DNA of 64,000 nt from Paraburkholderia phenazinium (GTDB lineage: Bacteria; Pseudomonadota; Gammaproteobacteria; Burkholderiales; Burkholderiaceae): NCBI RefSeq assembly GCF_900142845.1, contig NZ_FSRU01000002.1, forward strand, positions 2,542,001 to 2,606,000, given 5' to 3'. The position numbers were made by a program, and so were the translations under genes. How positions within the stretch are numbered: the stretch's first letter is position 1; every line of letters starts with the position of its first letter. The notes beneath the pieces are model-generated. The model was given only the letters and a program-made list of their open reading frames with translations. It was not told where the DNA came from and did no database searches. This document shows, piece after piece, positions 19,589 through 29,954 of this stretch.

Positions 19589-20343
19589 GCGTGATTCCCT
19601 TCAGTCTGAGAGTTGGATTGAACTTCGTTTCCGCTGCTGTCGTTCAAACGGGACGTGCCGGCGCCGTTGCCGTTTCCGGCGGCGTGGCGTGTTTGTTCGC
19701 TTGCTGTATCCGCACGCTCCGTTGAACGCGGCGCGTGGCCATACCAGCGCGGATAAAACTGTCGCACCGCCTCGCCGTCGAATCGCAGCGCGTGGCAGCG
19801 ACCCAGCTGGAATGGCGGCTTGTCGTTTGAGTGTTCGTCTGAGGCTTTGGGTGAACCGTCCCCTGATGCGTCCCCTGGAGCCGCTTCGTGCGGCGGCTTA
19901 CTGTCGTTCGTGTTCCACACTTCACCGGCGAACGCCTGAATGGCGGCCGTGGGAAGGAAAGCGCACAACTCGGTGAGATGCGTGCAACCTGCCGTGCCTC
20001 CCAGCAAACGGGCGGCTTCGCGGCGAAAGTTGTTGAACAGATTGAGCCCGATGAGGGCCCGATAGGCGGGATTGGTGGCTTCGCACAGACCGGGATAGGG
20101 CACCCAGTCGGACGACGCTTGCGCGTCGACAACGTTGAGCTTGCGATCGATCGTAATGCGGAGCCAGAGTTCATGGATCGGCAGACCGTTGGGCCGGACG
20201 CCCGACGCAAGTGCCACATCACGTGGCTTTTGGTCGGTGAGACACGCCTCTATGTCCCACAGGCCGTCCTCGCGCTCATAGGCTTCCGCACGAATTGCGC
20301 GGCGATGGCGCAACTGACGGGAGACGGGCGGGGAAAGCGGCAT
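19585..20343 (-). CDS. DUF2889 domain protein
   Basis: 252 residues from ATG 20343 ([17 protein letters not shown]), a start typical of DUF2889 proteins. Conserved parts include [38 protein letters not shown] and [13 protein letters not shown] with a Cys/His pair; a hydrophilic, Ser/Asp-rich linker and QFYPRWYG follow. No signal peptide. The function of the family is unknown to me. It overlaps the sucC start by 4 bp, a link to the TCA cycle that is often seen in this group. Confidence 0.85.
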   Translation of the reverse strand: MPLSPPVSRQLRHRRAIRAEAYEREDGLWDIEACLTDQKPRDVALASGVRPNGLPIHELWLRITIDRKLNVVDAQASSDWVPYPGLCEATNPAYRALIGLNLFNNFRREAARLLGGTAGCTHLTELCAFLPTAAIQAFAGEVWNTNDSKPPHEAAPGDASGDGSPKASDEHSNDKPPFQLGRCHALRFDGEAVRQFYPRWYGHAPRSTERADTASEQTRHAAGNGNGAGTSRLNDSSGNEVQSNSQTEGNHA

Positions 20344-20568
20344 GCGGAAGGAAAAGGCCGAATTGGAAAACCCCTTGATTTTAGCATACCGGGTATTTGA
20401 GACAGGTTGGATTGTGCATAGCACCAATCCGGGGCCGGCGGATGCGGCCTGGTGTCGCGTCGGGTGTGGGCGCCAAACGGTTCGGACGGGGGTGTGGGTT
20501 GCTGGGTGGTGTGGGTGTGAGTTGCTGGGTCCGGCTGCGTCCTGGCTGCGGCCCGCTGCGCGTCTGAT

Positions 20569-20627
20569 GTTAGCCGTCGTTAGCCGTTAGCCGTTAGCCG
20601 TCAGCCGTTAGCCGTTAGCCGTCAGCC
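20569..20627. repeat. Heptamer tandem repeat over the recX stop codon
   Basis: Eight copies of GTYAGCC (six GTTAGCC, two GTCAGCC), seven of them contiguous from 20579 to 20627 and one more at 20569 after a 3-bp spacer. The recX stop codon at 20615-20617 lies within it. A unit of 7 bp can change in copy number by slippage and would shift the reading frame, though every frame soon meets a stop. Confidence 0.85.
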
Positions 20628-21346
20628 CACTCGTCCTCGATGCCCTTAAGGATCTTGCTGATCGTCGCGCCGGAGAATCCGCGCGCGGCGAGAAAGCGCG
20701 CCTGCTTTGCTCGCTCAGCCTGGGTTTGCGGAAGCTCGCCGTATTTCTTGCGCCAGACCGCCTGGGCACGCGCCAGTTCGGTTTCGCGCAACTGGGCGCT
20801 CGCCTCCTCGATCAACGTCTGGCCGACCGCGTGCCGCTTCAACTCACCGACAATCCGGTTGGCGCCAAGACGTGACGAGCGACGGTGGACCAGGCTCTCG
20901 GCGAAACGCGAATCGGATAGCCAACCCTCGCTTTCAAGCGAATCGAGCAAAGTCTCTAGAGAATCGGTCTCTTCGACGAAGGGCGTCAGCTTGCGCGCGA
21001 GTTCGGCGCGGCTGTATTCGCGGCGGGACAGGTAACCGAGCGCGCGGCCTTTCAGCGAACGAGCGGGGCGCTGGGATTTTGCGGCGCGGTCGTCATCGGA
21101 CGGCGCCTCGCCGGGCGTGCGGCGCGAGCGGGTGTAGGTGGTTTCTGCGGAAGCGCTGGCGGCATCGCCAGAATCCGGCGAGGTGGAACTGCCGGAAGTG
21201 CGCGGAGATGCAGACGCGCGGCCCGAAGCCTGATCGTGCGCGTCGAAAGACTCGAACGGGTCAAAGGAGTCTCCGTCGGGATCACCGTCACGCGGGCCGT
21301 CCGCATCACGTCCTGCATGAGATACAGGCCGGCCCTTGCGTATCAC
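20615..21346 (-). CDS. recX: Regulatory protein RecX
   Basis: Inhibitor of RecA filaments, directly downstream of recA as usual. 243 residues. The first 90 or so are hydrophilic and low in complexity (Asp/Ser/Arg-rich), a longer extension than in most RecX. The RecX core follows: RALGYLSRREYSRAELARKL, SDSRFAESLVHRRSSRLGANR and the C-terminal ARFLAARGFSGATISKILKG. An internal start would give a normal-length RecX, so the true N terminus is uncertain. The stop codon lies in a heptamer repeat. Confidence 0.9.
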   Translation of the reverse strand: MIRKGRPVSHAGRDADGPRDGDPDGDSFDPFESFDAHDQASGRASASPRTSGSSTSPDSGDAASASAETTYTRSRRTPGEAPSDDDRAAKSQRPARSLKGRALGYLSRREYSRAELARKLTPFVEETDSLETLLDSLESEGWLSDSRFAESLVHRRSSRLGANRIVGELKRHAVGQTLIEEASAQLRETELARAQAVWRKKYGELPQTQAERAKQARFLAARGFSGATISKILKGIEDEWADG

Positions 21347-21353
21347 GCGACGA

Positions 21354-22430
<1,077 letters not shown>

Positions 22431-22511
22431 GAATCGTCCTTTGCTATGATGAACGGCGTCTGAGGCAGATGTGCAGCCCATTCATCACGGACAGCACGCT
22501 AAACGCAGACA

Positions 22512-22527
22512 CTGTATAAAAAAACAG
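22512..22527. promoter_or_regulatory. LexA (SOS) box upstream of recA
   Basis: CTGTATAAAAAAACAG fits CTG-N10-CAG, flanked by A and TA as in the extended SOS consensus. It lies 82 bp from the recA start, where it can overlap the recA promoter. The AT-rich centre is a run of A rather than alternating TA. Confidence 0.85.
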
Positions 22528-22662
22528 TAGTTTTGGCAAGCACGATTCGCACGTGGAGACATTTATGTGCGATCGGGGTGCGCCACACTACCCACAAAAA
22601 TCGTTGGAGACCGCTGCGCGCCGGGCGATATCACGGTGCCGGCAAAGCCAGGCTGGCGCATC

Positions 22663-23445
22663 ATGCGAATTCTCATTGCCGAAGATGACAGCATACTCGC
22701 GGACGGTCTCGTTCGATCACTCCGCCAATCGGCATACGCCGTTGATCACGTGAAGAACGGCGTCGAAGCCGATACCGCGCTGTCGATGCAAACGTTCGAC
22801 CTGCTGATACTCGATCTCGGCCTGCCGCGCATGTCCGGGCTCGAGGTGCTGCGCCGTCTGCGGGCGCGCAATTCGAACCTGCCGGTGCTGATCCTGACCG
22901 CGGCGGACAGCGTCGACGAACGCGTCAAAGGCCTCGACCTCGGCGCCGACGACTATATGGCCAAGCCCTTCGCCCTCAACGAACTCGAGGCGCGCGTGCG
23001 GGCGCTGACCCGCCGCGGCGCGGGCGGCGGCCCGACGGTGGTGCGGCATGGCTCGCTGTCGTTCGATCAGGTTGGCCGGATCGCTTATATCAACGAGCAG
23101 GTGATCGAGTTGTCCGCGCGCGAACTGGGCCTGCTCGAAGTGCTGCTGCAGCGGATCGGCCGGCTGGTGTCGAAAGAGCAACTGGTCGATCACCTGTGCG
23201 AATGGGGCGAAGAGGTCAGCAACAACGCGATCGAAGTCTACGTGCACCGGCTGCGCAAGAAGATCGAGCCGAGCGGCGTGCGCATCATCACCGTGCGCGG
23301 CCTCGGCTACTGCCTGGAAAAGGCTACCTCGGCCACGCCGGCCGGAGCGGCGTCCGACACGCACGCCTCACGCTCGACGCCCGAACCGGCCGCGCCCGCC
23401 TCGCCCGCATCCAGCGCGATGCCCGCGAGCCACCACTTCAAATAG
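22663..23445 (+). CDS. OmpR-family response regulator (TctD/QseB-like)
   Basis: 260 residues from ATG 22663 (RILIAEDDSILADGL). The receiver has the acidic pair, phospho-acceptor Asp in LLILDLGLPRMSG, and KPF switch lysine; the winged-helix output domain runs from about residue 125 to 220 with ELSARELGLLEVLLQR and AIEVYVHRLRKKI. A 40-residue Ala/Pro/Ser tail follows. It is 9 bp before its kinase. By analogy with TctD/TctE the pair may sense carboxylates, which is an inference. Confidence 0.92.
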   Translation: MRILIAEDDSILADGLVRSLRQSAYAVDHVKNGVEADTALSMQTFDLLILDLGLPRMSGLEVLRRLRARNSNLPVLILTAADSVDERVKGLDLGADDYMAKPFALNELEARVRALTRRGAGGGPTVVRHGSLSFDQVGRIAYINEQVIELSARELGLLEVLLQRIGRLVSKEQLVDHLCEWGEEVSNNAIEVYVHRLRKKIEPSGVRIITVRGLGYCLEKATSATPAGAASDTHASRSTPEPAAPASPASSAMPASHHFK

Positions 23446-23454
23446 AGACCACCC

Positions 23455-24996
23455 ATGTCCGCACGCGTAGAGCGCGCCACAGCGCAAGCGGCGGACCTCG
23501 ACGACGAGGCGCGCGACGCCCGCTACGCGAACCCGTTCGCGCCGCCCGACGAAACCGAAGCCTCCGCCGAGGCCCGGCCGCGCTCGCTGTTCGGCGAAAT
23601 TCTCGACTGGATGCTGGCGCCGCTACTGCTGCTGTGGCCGATGAGCATTGCGGTCACGTATCTGGTCGCCAAGTCGATCGCCAACGGCCCGTTCGACCGC
23701 GCGCTCGAAACCGATGCCTATGTACTGGCGCGGCAGATCCATCCGGTCAACGGCGTCGCCGAACTGTCGCTGCCCGATGCGACGCGTGACTTCCTGAGTG
23801 CGGACAACGTCGACAAGGTGTTCTACCAGGTGCTCGGCACGCGCGGCGAACTGGTGGGCGGCGACCGCGACATGCCGCTGCCGCACGAGGAAGACCGGCC
23901 GCCGCCGGGGCTCGTCGAGTTCCGCGACGACGTGCTGCGCGGCAACGACATCCGCGTCGCCTATACGACGGTAGAGTTTCCACAGACACCGGGCGCGCTG
24001 CCGGTGCTGGTGCAGGTGGGCGAGACGCTCGACAAGCGCAGCCAGCTCGCCAACGACATCATCAAAGGCGTGATCCTGCCGCAGTTCGTGATCCTGCCGC
24101 TGGCGATCGTGCTGGTGTGGTTCGGACTGTCGCGCGGGCTCGCGCCGCTGCACGCGCTGCAGGCCCATATCCGGGCGCGGCGTCCGGACGACCTGTCGCC
24201 GCTCGAATCGCGCCGCGCACCGCCGGAGATCGAACCGCTGGTCACGTCGTTCAACGACCTGCTAACGCGTCTAGAACAGGTTATGGAGCTGCAAAAGCGC
24301 TTCATCGCCGATGCGGCCCACCAGATGAAGACCCCGCTCGCCGGCCTGCGCACCCAGGCCGAGCTAGCGCTGCGCCAGGACGTGTCCGAGGAAGTGCACC
24401 GCTCGCTCGAGCAGATCGCCACCAGCTCCGAACACGCGGCGCGGCTCGTCACACAGTTGCTGGCGTTGGCGCGGGCGGAAAACCGGCTGTCGGGGCAGAT
24501 TTTTGCGCCGGTCGAGATCACCGAGGTTGCCCGCAACGCGGTACGCGACTGGGTGCAGGCCGCACTCGCCAAGCAGATGGATCTCGGCTATGAAGGGCCG
24601 GACGAAGCGGTGGAAATAGACGGCAGTCTGCTGATGTTGCGCGAGATGCTCTCCAACCTGATCGACAACGCGATCCGCTACACACCGGCCGGCGGACGTA
24701 TCACCGTGCGGGTGCGGCCGGACGCGGCCACGCGGCAGGTCCATCTGGAGGTGGAAGACACCGGCCTCGGCATTCCGGTCGCGGAACGGGCGCGGGTGAT
24801 CGAACGCTTCTACCGGATTCTCGGCAGGGAGGGCGACGGCAGCGGGCTTGGCCTCGCCATCGTCCGCGAGATCGCAACCATGCATGGCGGCACGCTGACG
24901 ATCGACGACAACGTCTATCAATCGGCGCCGCGGCTGGCCGGCACACTCGTGCGCGTCAGCTTAAAGGTACGCGAAACGGCCCGGGACTTACCCTAA
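23455..24996 (+). CDS. Membrane sensor histidine kinase (TctE-like)
   Basis: 513 residues. About 60 hydrophilic residues are followed by a membrane helix (WMLAPLLLLWPMSIAVTYLV), a periplasmic domain of the 2CSK_N type (residues about 80-200), a second helix (GVILPQFVILPLAIVLVWFG), HAMP-like linker, and the kinase core. The H box is FIADAAHQMKTPLAGL, the N box LIDNAIRYTPAGG, then DTGLGIP and GSGLGLAIV. All catalytic motifs are intact. It partners the regulator 9 bp upstream. Confidence 0.92.
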   Translation: MSARVERATAQAADLDDEARDARYANPFAPPDETEASAEARPRSLFGEILDWMLAPLLLLWPMSIAVTYLVAKSIANGPFDRALETDAYVLARQIHPVNGVAELSLPDATRDFLSADNVDKVFYQVLGTRGELVGGDRDMPLPHEEDRPPPGLVEFRDDVLRGNDIRVAYTTVEFPQTPGALPVLVQVGETLDKRSQLANDIIKGVILPQFVILPLAIVLVWFGLSRGLAPLHALQAHIRARRPDDLSPLESRRAPPEIEPLVTSFNDLLTRLEQVMELQKRFIADAAHQMKTPLAGLRTQAELALRQDVSEEVHRSLEQIATSSEHAARLVTQLLALARAENRLSGQIFAPVEITEVARNAVRDWVQAALAKQMDLGYEGPDEAVEIDGSLLMLREMLSNLIDNAIRYTPAGGRITVRVRPDAATRQVHLEVEDTGLGIPVAERARVIERFYRILGREGDGSGLGLAIVREIATMHGGTLTIDDNVYQSAPRLAGTLVRVSLKVRETARDLP

Positions 24997-25222
24997 CCGC
25001 CCGGCGCCCAGAAAATATAAATTCGCGAGATGCCGACAACTTATTTGACGATGCGCGACACTTGAATGCCTCTTGGCAGACAAAGACCGCATCCGACCCC
25101 ACCTCCCTATTCTCTTTGTTTTGAGATACCGCGTCAGTAGGCCGTAAGTTTCCACTCCAATAATCCGATCACGGGCGCGTCTTCCGGGCGGGCCGCGTAT
25201 ATATCAATATTGGAGACGACAT

Positions 25223-26881
25223 ATGGCAACCGTTGGCGGGCAAATCTCCCACGTGCCGATGACGCACGAAGAGAAGCGAGTAATCTTCGCATCGTCGCTA
25301 GGCACGGTTTTCGAGTGGTACGACTTCTACCTGGCCGGCTCACTCGCGATCTACATTAGCAAGAGCTTTTTCTCCGGGGTCAATCCCACCGCAGCCTTCA
25401 TCTTTACGCTGCTCAGCTTCGCGGCAGGCTTCGCCGTGCGGCCGTTCGGCGCGATTGTGTTCGGGCGTCTCGGCGATATGGTCGGGCGCAAGTACACGTT
25501 CCTGATCACCATCGTGATCATGGGCGTCTCGACTTTCCTGGTCGGTTTTCTGCCCGGATACGCGGCGATCGGCATGGCTTCGCCGGTGATCTTCATCGCG
25601 ATGCGGCTGCTGCAGGGCCTCGCGCTCGGCGGCGAGTACGGCGGCGCGGCAACTTACGTCGCGGAACACGCACCGGCTGGCCGGCGCGGCTTCTACACTG
25701 CCTGGATCCAGACGACGGCCACGCTCGGCCTGTTCCTGTCGTTGCTCGTGATTCTCGGCGTGCGGACGTCGATCGGCGAGGACGCGTTCGGCGTCTGGGG
25801 ATGGCGCGTGCCGTTCATTGCATCGATCATCCTGCTGGCGGTCTCGGTGTGGATCCGCTTGAAACTGCATGAATCGCCGGCATTCGAGCGCATCAAGTCG
25901 GAAGGCAAGACCTCCAAGGCGCCGCTGACCGAAGCATTCGGCCAATGGAAGAACTTGAAGATCGTGATTCTCGCGCTGATCGGGCTGACGGCCGGCCAGG
26001 CCGTGGTCTGGTACACGGGGCAGTTCTACACGCTGTTCTTCCTGACGCAGACGCTCAAGGTTGCCGGTTCGAGCGCCAACATCCTGATTGCGCTGGCTCT
26101 GCTGATCGGCACGCCGTTCTTCCTGTTCTTCGGCTCGCTGTCGGACCGGATCGGCCGCAAGCCGATCATCATGGCCGGCCTGCTGATCGCCGCGTTGACG
26201 TACTTCCCGCTGTTCAAGGCGCTCACGCACTTCACCAACCCGGCGCTCGAAGCCGCGACGCAAAAGTCGCCGATCGTGGTGATCGCCAATCCGGATGAGT
26301 GTTCGTTCCAGTTCAACCCGGTGGGTACGGCGAAGTTCACCTCGTCGTGCGACATTGCGAAGAGCGCGCTGTCGAAGGCGGGCTTGAACTACGACAACGT
26401 TGCGGCGCCGGCCGGCACCCTCGCGCAGATCAAGGTGGGCGATACGGTGATCAACACGTTCGACGGCAAGGCGGCGGACGCGAAGGCGCAGGGCAAGGCG
26501 TTCGACGAGTCGCTCGGCTCGACGCTCAAGGCCGCCGGCTATCCGGCCAAGGCCGATCCGTCGCAGATCAACTGGCCGATGAGCGTGGTGATCCTGACCA
26601 TCATGATGATCTACGTGACGATGGTGTATGGGCCGATTGCGGCAATGCTGGTGGAGATGTTCCCGACGCGGATCCGCTATACGTCGATGTCGCTGCCGTA
26701 CCACATCGGCAATGGCTGGTTCGGCGGGTTCCTGCCGGCTACCGCGTTCGCCATCGTGGCGGCGAAGGGCAATATTTACTCGGGGCTGTGGTATCCGATT
26801 GTGATCGCGCTCATCACGTTTGTGATTGGCGTGCTGTTCGTCAAGGAAACCAAGGACTCGGATATTTACGCGAAGGATTGA
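25223..26881 (+). CDS. MHS-family MFS transporter with a periplasmic insert
   Basis: 552 residues with 12 helices. FASSLGTVFEWYDFYLAGSL and GRLGDMVGRKYTF (the MFS loop 2-3 motif) place it in the metabolite:H+ symporter group with proline/betaine and alpha-ketoglutarate carriers. A hydrophilic stretch of about 110 residues (roughly 335-450) between helices 9 and 10 carries two cysteines (DECSF, SSCDI) and probably lies in the periplasm. Transported compound unknown. It follows the two-component pair by 226 bp. Confidence 0.88.
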   Translation: MATVGGQISHVPMTHEEKRVIFASSLGTVFEWYDFYLAGSLAIYISKSFFSGVNPTAAFIFTLLSFAAGFAVRPFGAIVFGRLGDMVGRKYTFLITIVIMGVSTFLVGFLPGYAAIGMASPVIFIAMRLLQGLALGGEYGGAATYVAEHAPAGRRGFYTAWIQTTATLGLFLSLLVILGVRTSIGEDAFGVWGWRVPFIASIILLAVSVWIRLKLHESPAFERIKSEGKTSKAPLTEAFGQWKNLKIVILALIGLTAGQAVVWYTGQFYTLFFLTQTLKVAGSSANILIALALLIGTPFFLFFGSLSDRIGRKPIIMAGLLIAALTYFPLFKALTHFTNPALEAATQKSPIVVIANPDECSFQFNPVGTAKFTSSCDIAKSALSKAGLNYDNVAAPAGTLAQIKVGDTVINTFDGKAADAKAQGKAFDESLGSTLKAAGYPAKADPSQINWPMSVVILTIMMIYVTMVYGPIAAMLVEMFPTRIRYTSMSLPYHIGNGWFGGFLPATAFAIVAAKGNIYSGLWYPIVIALITFVIGVLFVKETKDSDIYAKD

Positions 26882-26997
26882 GGCTTGCGCCTCCCGCCGC
26901 CGGGTCCGGTTAGGGTCTCGGCGGTGAAGGGTGAAAATGTTGGGCGGCAGGGGTTGACAGCTCCCGCCGCCATCTTCATAATCTCGCTTCTTCTTTA

Positions 26998-27074
<77 letters not shown>

Positions 27075-27086
27075 GTTTCGCTGACG

Positions 27087-27125
27087 GCCCCGCCCCTCTT
27101 CACTGAGCGGCGGGGCTTGTTGTTT
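27087..27125 (+). terminator. Terminator of the tRNA gene
   Basis: Perfect 8-bp stem GCCCCGCC (27087-27094) with GGCGGGGC (27109-27116), then TTGTTGTTT, 13 bp after the tRNA. Confidence 0.75.
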
Positions 27126-27246
27126 GGGCGGTAAACTCGCGCGCTGCCGGCGAGGCCGTGCGCGTTGACACCCAGACTCAACGGTATGGCGAAGGATAGG
27201 GTCGCGCTTTCGCGCTGGATGTTTTACGCCATTCGGACCGCCTTTG

Positions 27247-28275
27247 TCATGCCCGCAGACTGATCACCGCCGCGCGCATCGCCTCCAGGTTGTCCATCGC
27301 GGCATCCACGGTGGTCTTTTTCGGCGCCAACTGCTCCCCACGCGCCTCGCTAGGTGCGCATCCGAAACGTTCCTTGAACGCGCGCGCAAATGTCGTCTCG
27401 CTCGCGAACCCCACGCCATAACCGATCTCGCCGACGCGCTCACGCAGCCGCTTCGGGTCGACCAGGCGACGCATCGCCTCATCCAACCGGCGTTCCCGAA
27501 CGTGTTTAGCCACCCCGCCCGATACCGCAAAAAGGTCATAGAGAGCGGTTCGGGAAACCTTTAGCGCTTTGCAGAGCGACGCGACGCCCAGTTCAGGATC
27601 GATCAAATGGCGTTCAATGTGCGCCTCTGCTTGCGTGCGCAGCATCGGGGCCAGGCGCGGATCGTCTTTTGTGACTTCACGCTTAATCGCCTTCGGCAAC
27701 AGGCACGCAGCGAGCAATTCCAGCGTGGCCTCCGCCGCAACGCTCGATTGCTCGTCCGTCATCTCGCTCAAGACCTGTGCCAAGGCGCGCATGTGAGACG
27801 CGACGAGCGCGCCGACAGGGTCAGCCGCATCCCAACAGGCGCCGTGCAGAACAGCCCCTTGAGGCATGCGTTTGTCCAGCGCTCGCCGTGGAATGCTCAG
27901 AGTCAGCATGGGTGCATCACGCGCAAAGCCAATGTTTTCGCGCGACATGTCGCGAACAGCGACGGAGTTGAGCGGCACTCGCTGCTCGCCCTCCGCGGAC
28001 GCCGACATCAGTTCGCCGCCAAGCAGGCAGTGGACGAGGTATTGGTCCAAATCGGAAGTCGCGATGCGCTTCCGCGTCCGCCGGAATTGCACTTCGTCTT
28101 TCGCGGCGTGATGTGTGAGCAGCATCGTGCCGCCAAGGCTCCAAGCGGTTATCTGGGCGGCCAGATCTGATTTCGACCGCTCAATCTCATACATGGGGCG
28201 CATCACTTCGCGCCAAATTTCTTCCGCGTCGTCCGCTTTAAGGCGCGCGCTATCAAATCGCAATGGCTGCGGCAT
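27247..28275 (-). CDS. AraC-family transcriptional regulator
   Basis: 342 residues from ATG 28275, which has AAGGGG seven bases upstream. The N-terminal part (about 1-215) is the cupin-like sensing domain of the AraC_binding_2 type; the C-terminal 100 residues hold the two helix-turn-helix units (GVASLCKALKVSRTALYDLF and GYGVGFASETTFARAFKERFG). Three direct repeats lie just upstream. It is divergent from a set of secreted proteins that it may control. The ligand is unknown. Confidence 0.88.
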   Translation of the reverse strand: MPQPLRFDSARLKADDAEEIWREVMRPMYEIERSKSDLAAQITAWSLGGTMLLTHHAAKDEVQFRRTRKRIATSDLDQYLVHCLLGGELMSASAEGEQRVPLNSVAVRDMSRENIGFARDAPMLTLSIPRRALDKRMPQGAVLHGACWDAADPVGALVASHMRALAQVLSEMTDEQSSVAAEATLELLAACLLPKAIKREVTKDDPRLAPMLRTQAEAHIERHLIDPELGVASLCKALKVSRTALYDLFAVSGGVAKHVRERRLDEAMRRLVDPKRLRERVGEIGYGVGFASETTFARAFKERFGCAPSEARGEQLAPKKTTVDAAMDNLEAMRAAVISLRA

Positions 28276-28341
28276 TGACAACCCCTTTTGGCTTTTCCGC
28301 ATCTTATTCGCGAAACCTGTCATTCAAAAGATCGAGAACTC

Positions 28342-28389
28342 ACAAAACGACACGTTGGACAAAACGACGGGTTTTCGTGGACAAAATGA
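28342..28389. promoter_or_regulatory. Direct repeats, candidate AraC-type operator
   Basis: Three copies of ACAAAAYGA at 28342, 28359 and 28381. The second and third share a longer core, GGACAAAAYGA, 22 bp apart, about two helical turns. AraC-type activators typically bind such direct half-sites. They lie 67-114 bp upstream of the AraC gene. Confidence 0.55.
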
Positions 28390-28850
28390 GGGACGCTCCG
28401 GGTGCCTTTTGTCGATCATTTGCACAACGGTCAGGGCGCGACGGCAAACAACAAAGTCGCTCCGACCATCATCGGGGAATCGTCATGTCGAGAACTATCA
28501 ATCCAAACGCAGGCCGAGCGTCGCCAGTTGTCGAAGCAAAAGATGGCCGCGCCACTCGATGCGATCTGCATCGCGGAAACCTTCGTTATGCCTTTGGCCG
28601 CGCCCACGCGCTGCAATGCGGCCGCGCTCGTTGTCGCTCAGCCTCGTGGCGCCTGGCCATCGCTGCCCGACTCCTCACTTGTCATTTGTCGCCTCCTGGC
28701 GTCACAAAAAACGACGCGAGACGCTCGTATCAGCTTCGCCACGCACAAAAAGTTGACGCGTAACGCTATAGCGAGAACGCAATACGCCTCATTTAACGCA
28801 CGGAGATCGACGGATTGGACGTCGATGCTCCGGCAACAGCCAGGACCATC
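28390..28850. other. Intergenic region before the lipoprotein cluster
   Basis: About 460 bp with no gene I can defend. A small frame from ATG 28485 to 28763 (92 codons) has a fair ribosome site (GGGGAA) but an Arg/Ala/Cys composition with no domain, so I treat it as noise or a decayed gene. The region should hold the promoter of the CAP-domain lipoprotein gene. Confidence 0.4.
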
Positions 28851-29942
28851 ATGAAAAGAACAGCAATTTGCGCCGCAGCGGCGGCGTGCATGCTCGCCGC
28901 ATGCGGCGGAGGGGGCGGTAGCAGCGGCGGGGAATCTTCCAGTGGCACAAGCTCGAGCGCCGCAGCGCCAAGCGTCGCCCTGCTCGCCGCGCCGGGCGCA
29001 AGCGCCGGCTCGTTCGCCGCGACCGGCGACACGACAACGGATGCGCTCAACTTCATCAACTATCAGCGCGCGCAAATCGGTCTGCCAGCGCTTTCGTCGC
29101 AGACGGGCGTGGCCCAGGCGGCACAAAACCATTCGATCTGGGAGCAGGACAACGACATCGTCGGGCACGACGAGACTTCGGGACAAGCGGGTTACACCGC
29201 AGCGACGCCACTCGAACGAGTCAACCTCTATTACTCGACTCAGTCCGTCGGCGAGATCACAGCCGGATTCTCAGGGCCCTTCGCAAATTCCACGGAAGCG
29301 ATCACAGGGCTCTTTGACGCTCCGTTCCATCGCGCGGTTGCCCTGTTCGATTCAGTGCATGCCGGGGTTGGCGTCGCGAACACAACAAGCGATTCCCAAC
29401 TGTCGACGCTGACTGTCGATTTCGCCGACTACAAGCAGTTCATCGCCGACAGCCAACTCGTCGCGTGGCCATACAACGGCATGTTGAACGTCGACACCTC
29501 GTGGTTCGCCAACGAAAGCCCCAATCCGATGGCGCAGACGACGCAATCTCAGCCGTATGAAAACACGGTGGTCGGCTATCCGGTGACGCTAACGGGTGGA
29601 GACAACGCCGCGTTCTCGAACGTGTCGTTCGTTATCACGGATTCCACGGGCGCAAGCGTCCCGTGCCAGGAAGTCGACAGCTCGAACAACTCCGAGGCGG
29701 CGCGCGAGGCCATGTGCGTACCGTTCTCGCCGCTGAAAACGGGCACGACTTACACAGTTAAAGTGACCGGCACGCTCTCGAACACGTCTCTGGCCGCGAC
29801 GCCCTTCTCGCTGTCCTGGGCTTTTACGACCGCCGCGACCGCCAACACGCCGATCGGCGCGCCGACGTCGACCAGCTCGTCAAGCGCAAGCGAAGCCAAT
29901 GCCTTGAAGCAAGTCGCACCGCGGCGAATCATCCTGAACTGA
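28851..29942 (+). CDS. CAP/SCP-domain lipoprotein
   Basis: 363 residues from ATG 28851. A lipoprotein signal peptide ends in CMLAAC with cysteine at about residue 17, followed by a Gly/Ser linker. The CAP domain (about 60-215) shows TTDALNFINYQRAQIGLP, AAQNHSIWEQDNDIVGHDE and FHRAVALFDSVHAGVG, with the His/Glu residues of the family. The C-terminal part (about 225-340) is a beta-sandwich-like domain with two Cys and ends in an LSWAFTTA strand. Probably anchored at the outer membrane. Role unknown. Confidence 0.85.
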   Translation: MKRTAICAAAAACMLAACGGGGGSSGGESSSGTSSSAAAPSVALLAAPGASAGSFAATGDTTTDALNFINYQRAQIGLPALSSQTGVAQAAQNHSIWEQDNDIVGHDETSGQAGYTAATPLERVNLYYSTQSVGEITAGFSGPFANSTEAITGLFDAPFHRAVALFDSVHAGVGVANTTSDSQLSTLTVDFADYKQFIADSQLVAWPYNGMLNVDTSWFANESPNPMAQTTQSQPYENTVVGYPVTLTGGDNAAFSNVSFVITDSTGASVPCQEVDSSNNSEAAREAMCVPFSPLKTGTTYTVKVTGTLSNTSLAATPFSLSWAFTTAATANTPIGAPTSTSSSSASEANALKQVAPRRIILN

Positions 29943-29954
29943 AGAGATTTCGAC

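Noticed and set aside
28485..28763. A 92-codon gene upstream of the CAP lipoprotein
   Set aside because: Fair ribosome site but no domain, odd composition, and overlapping frames of similar length. Not enough support.
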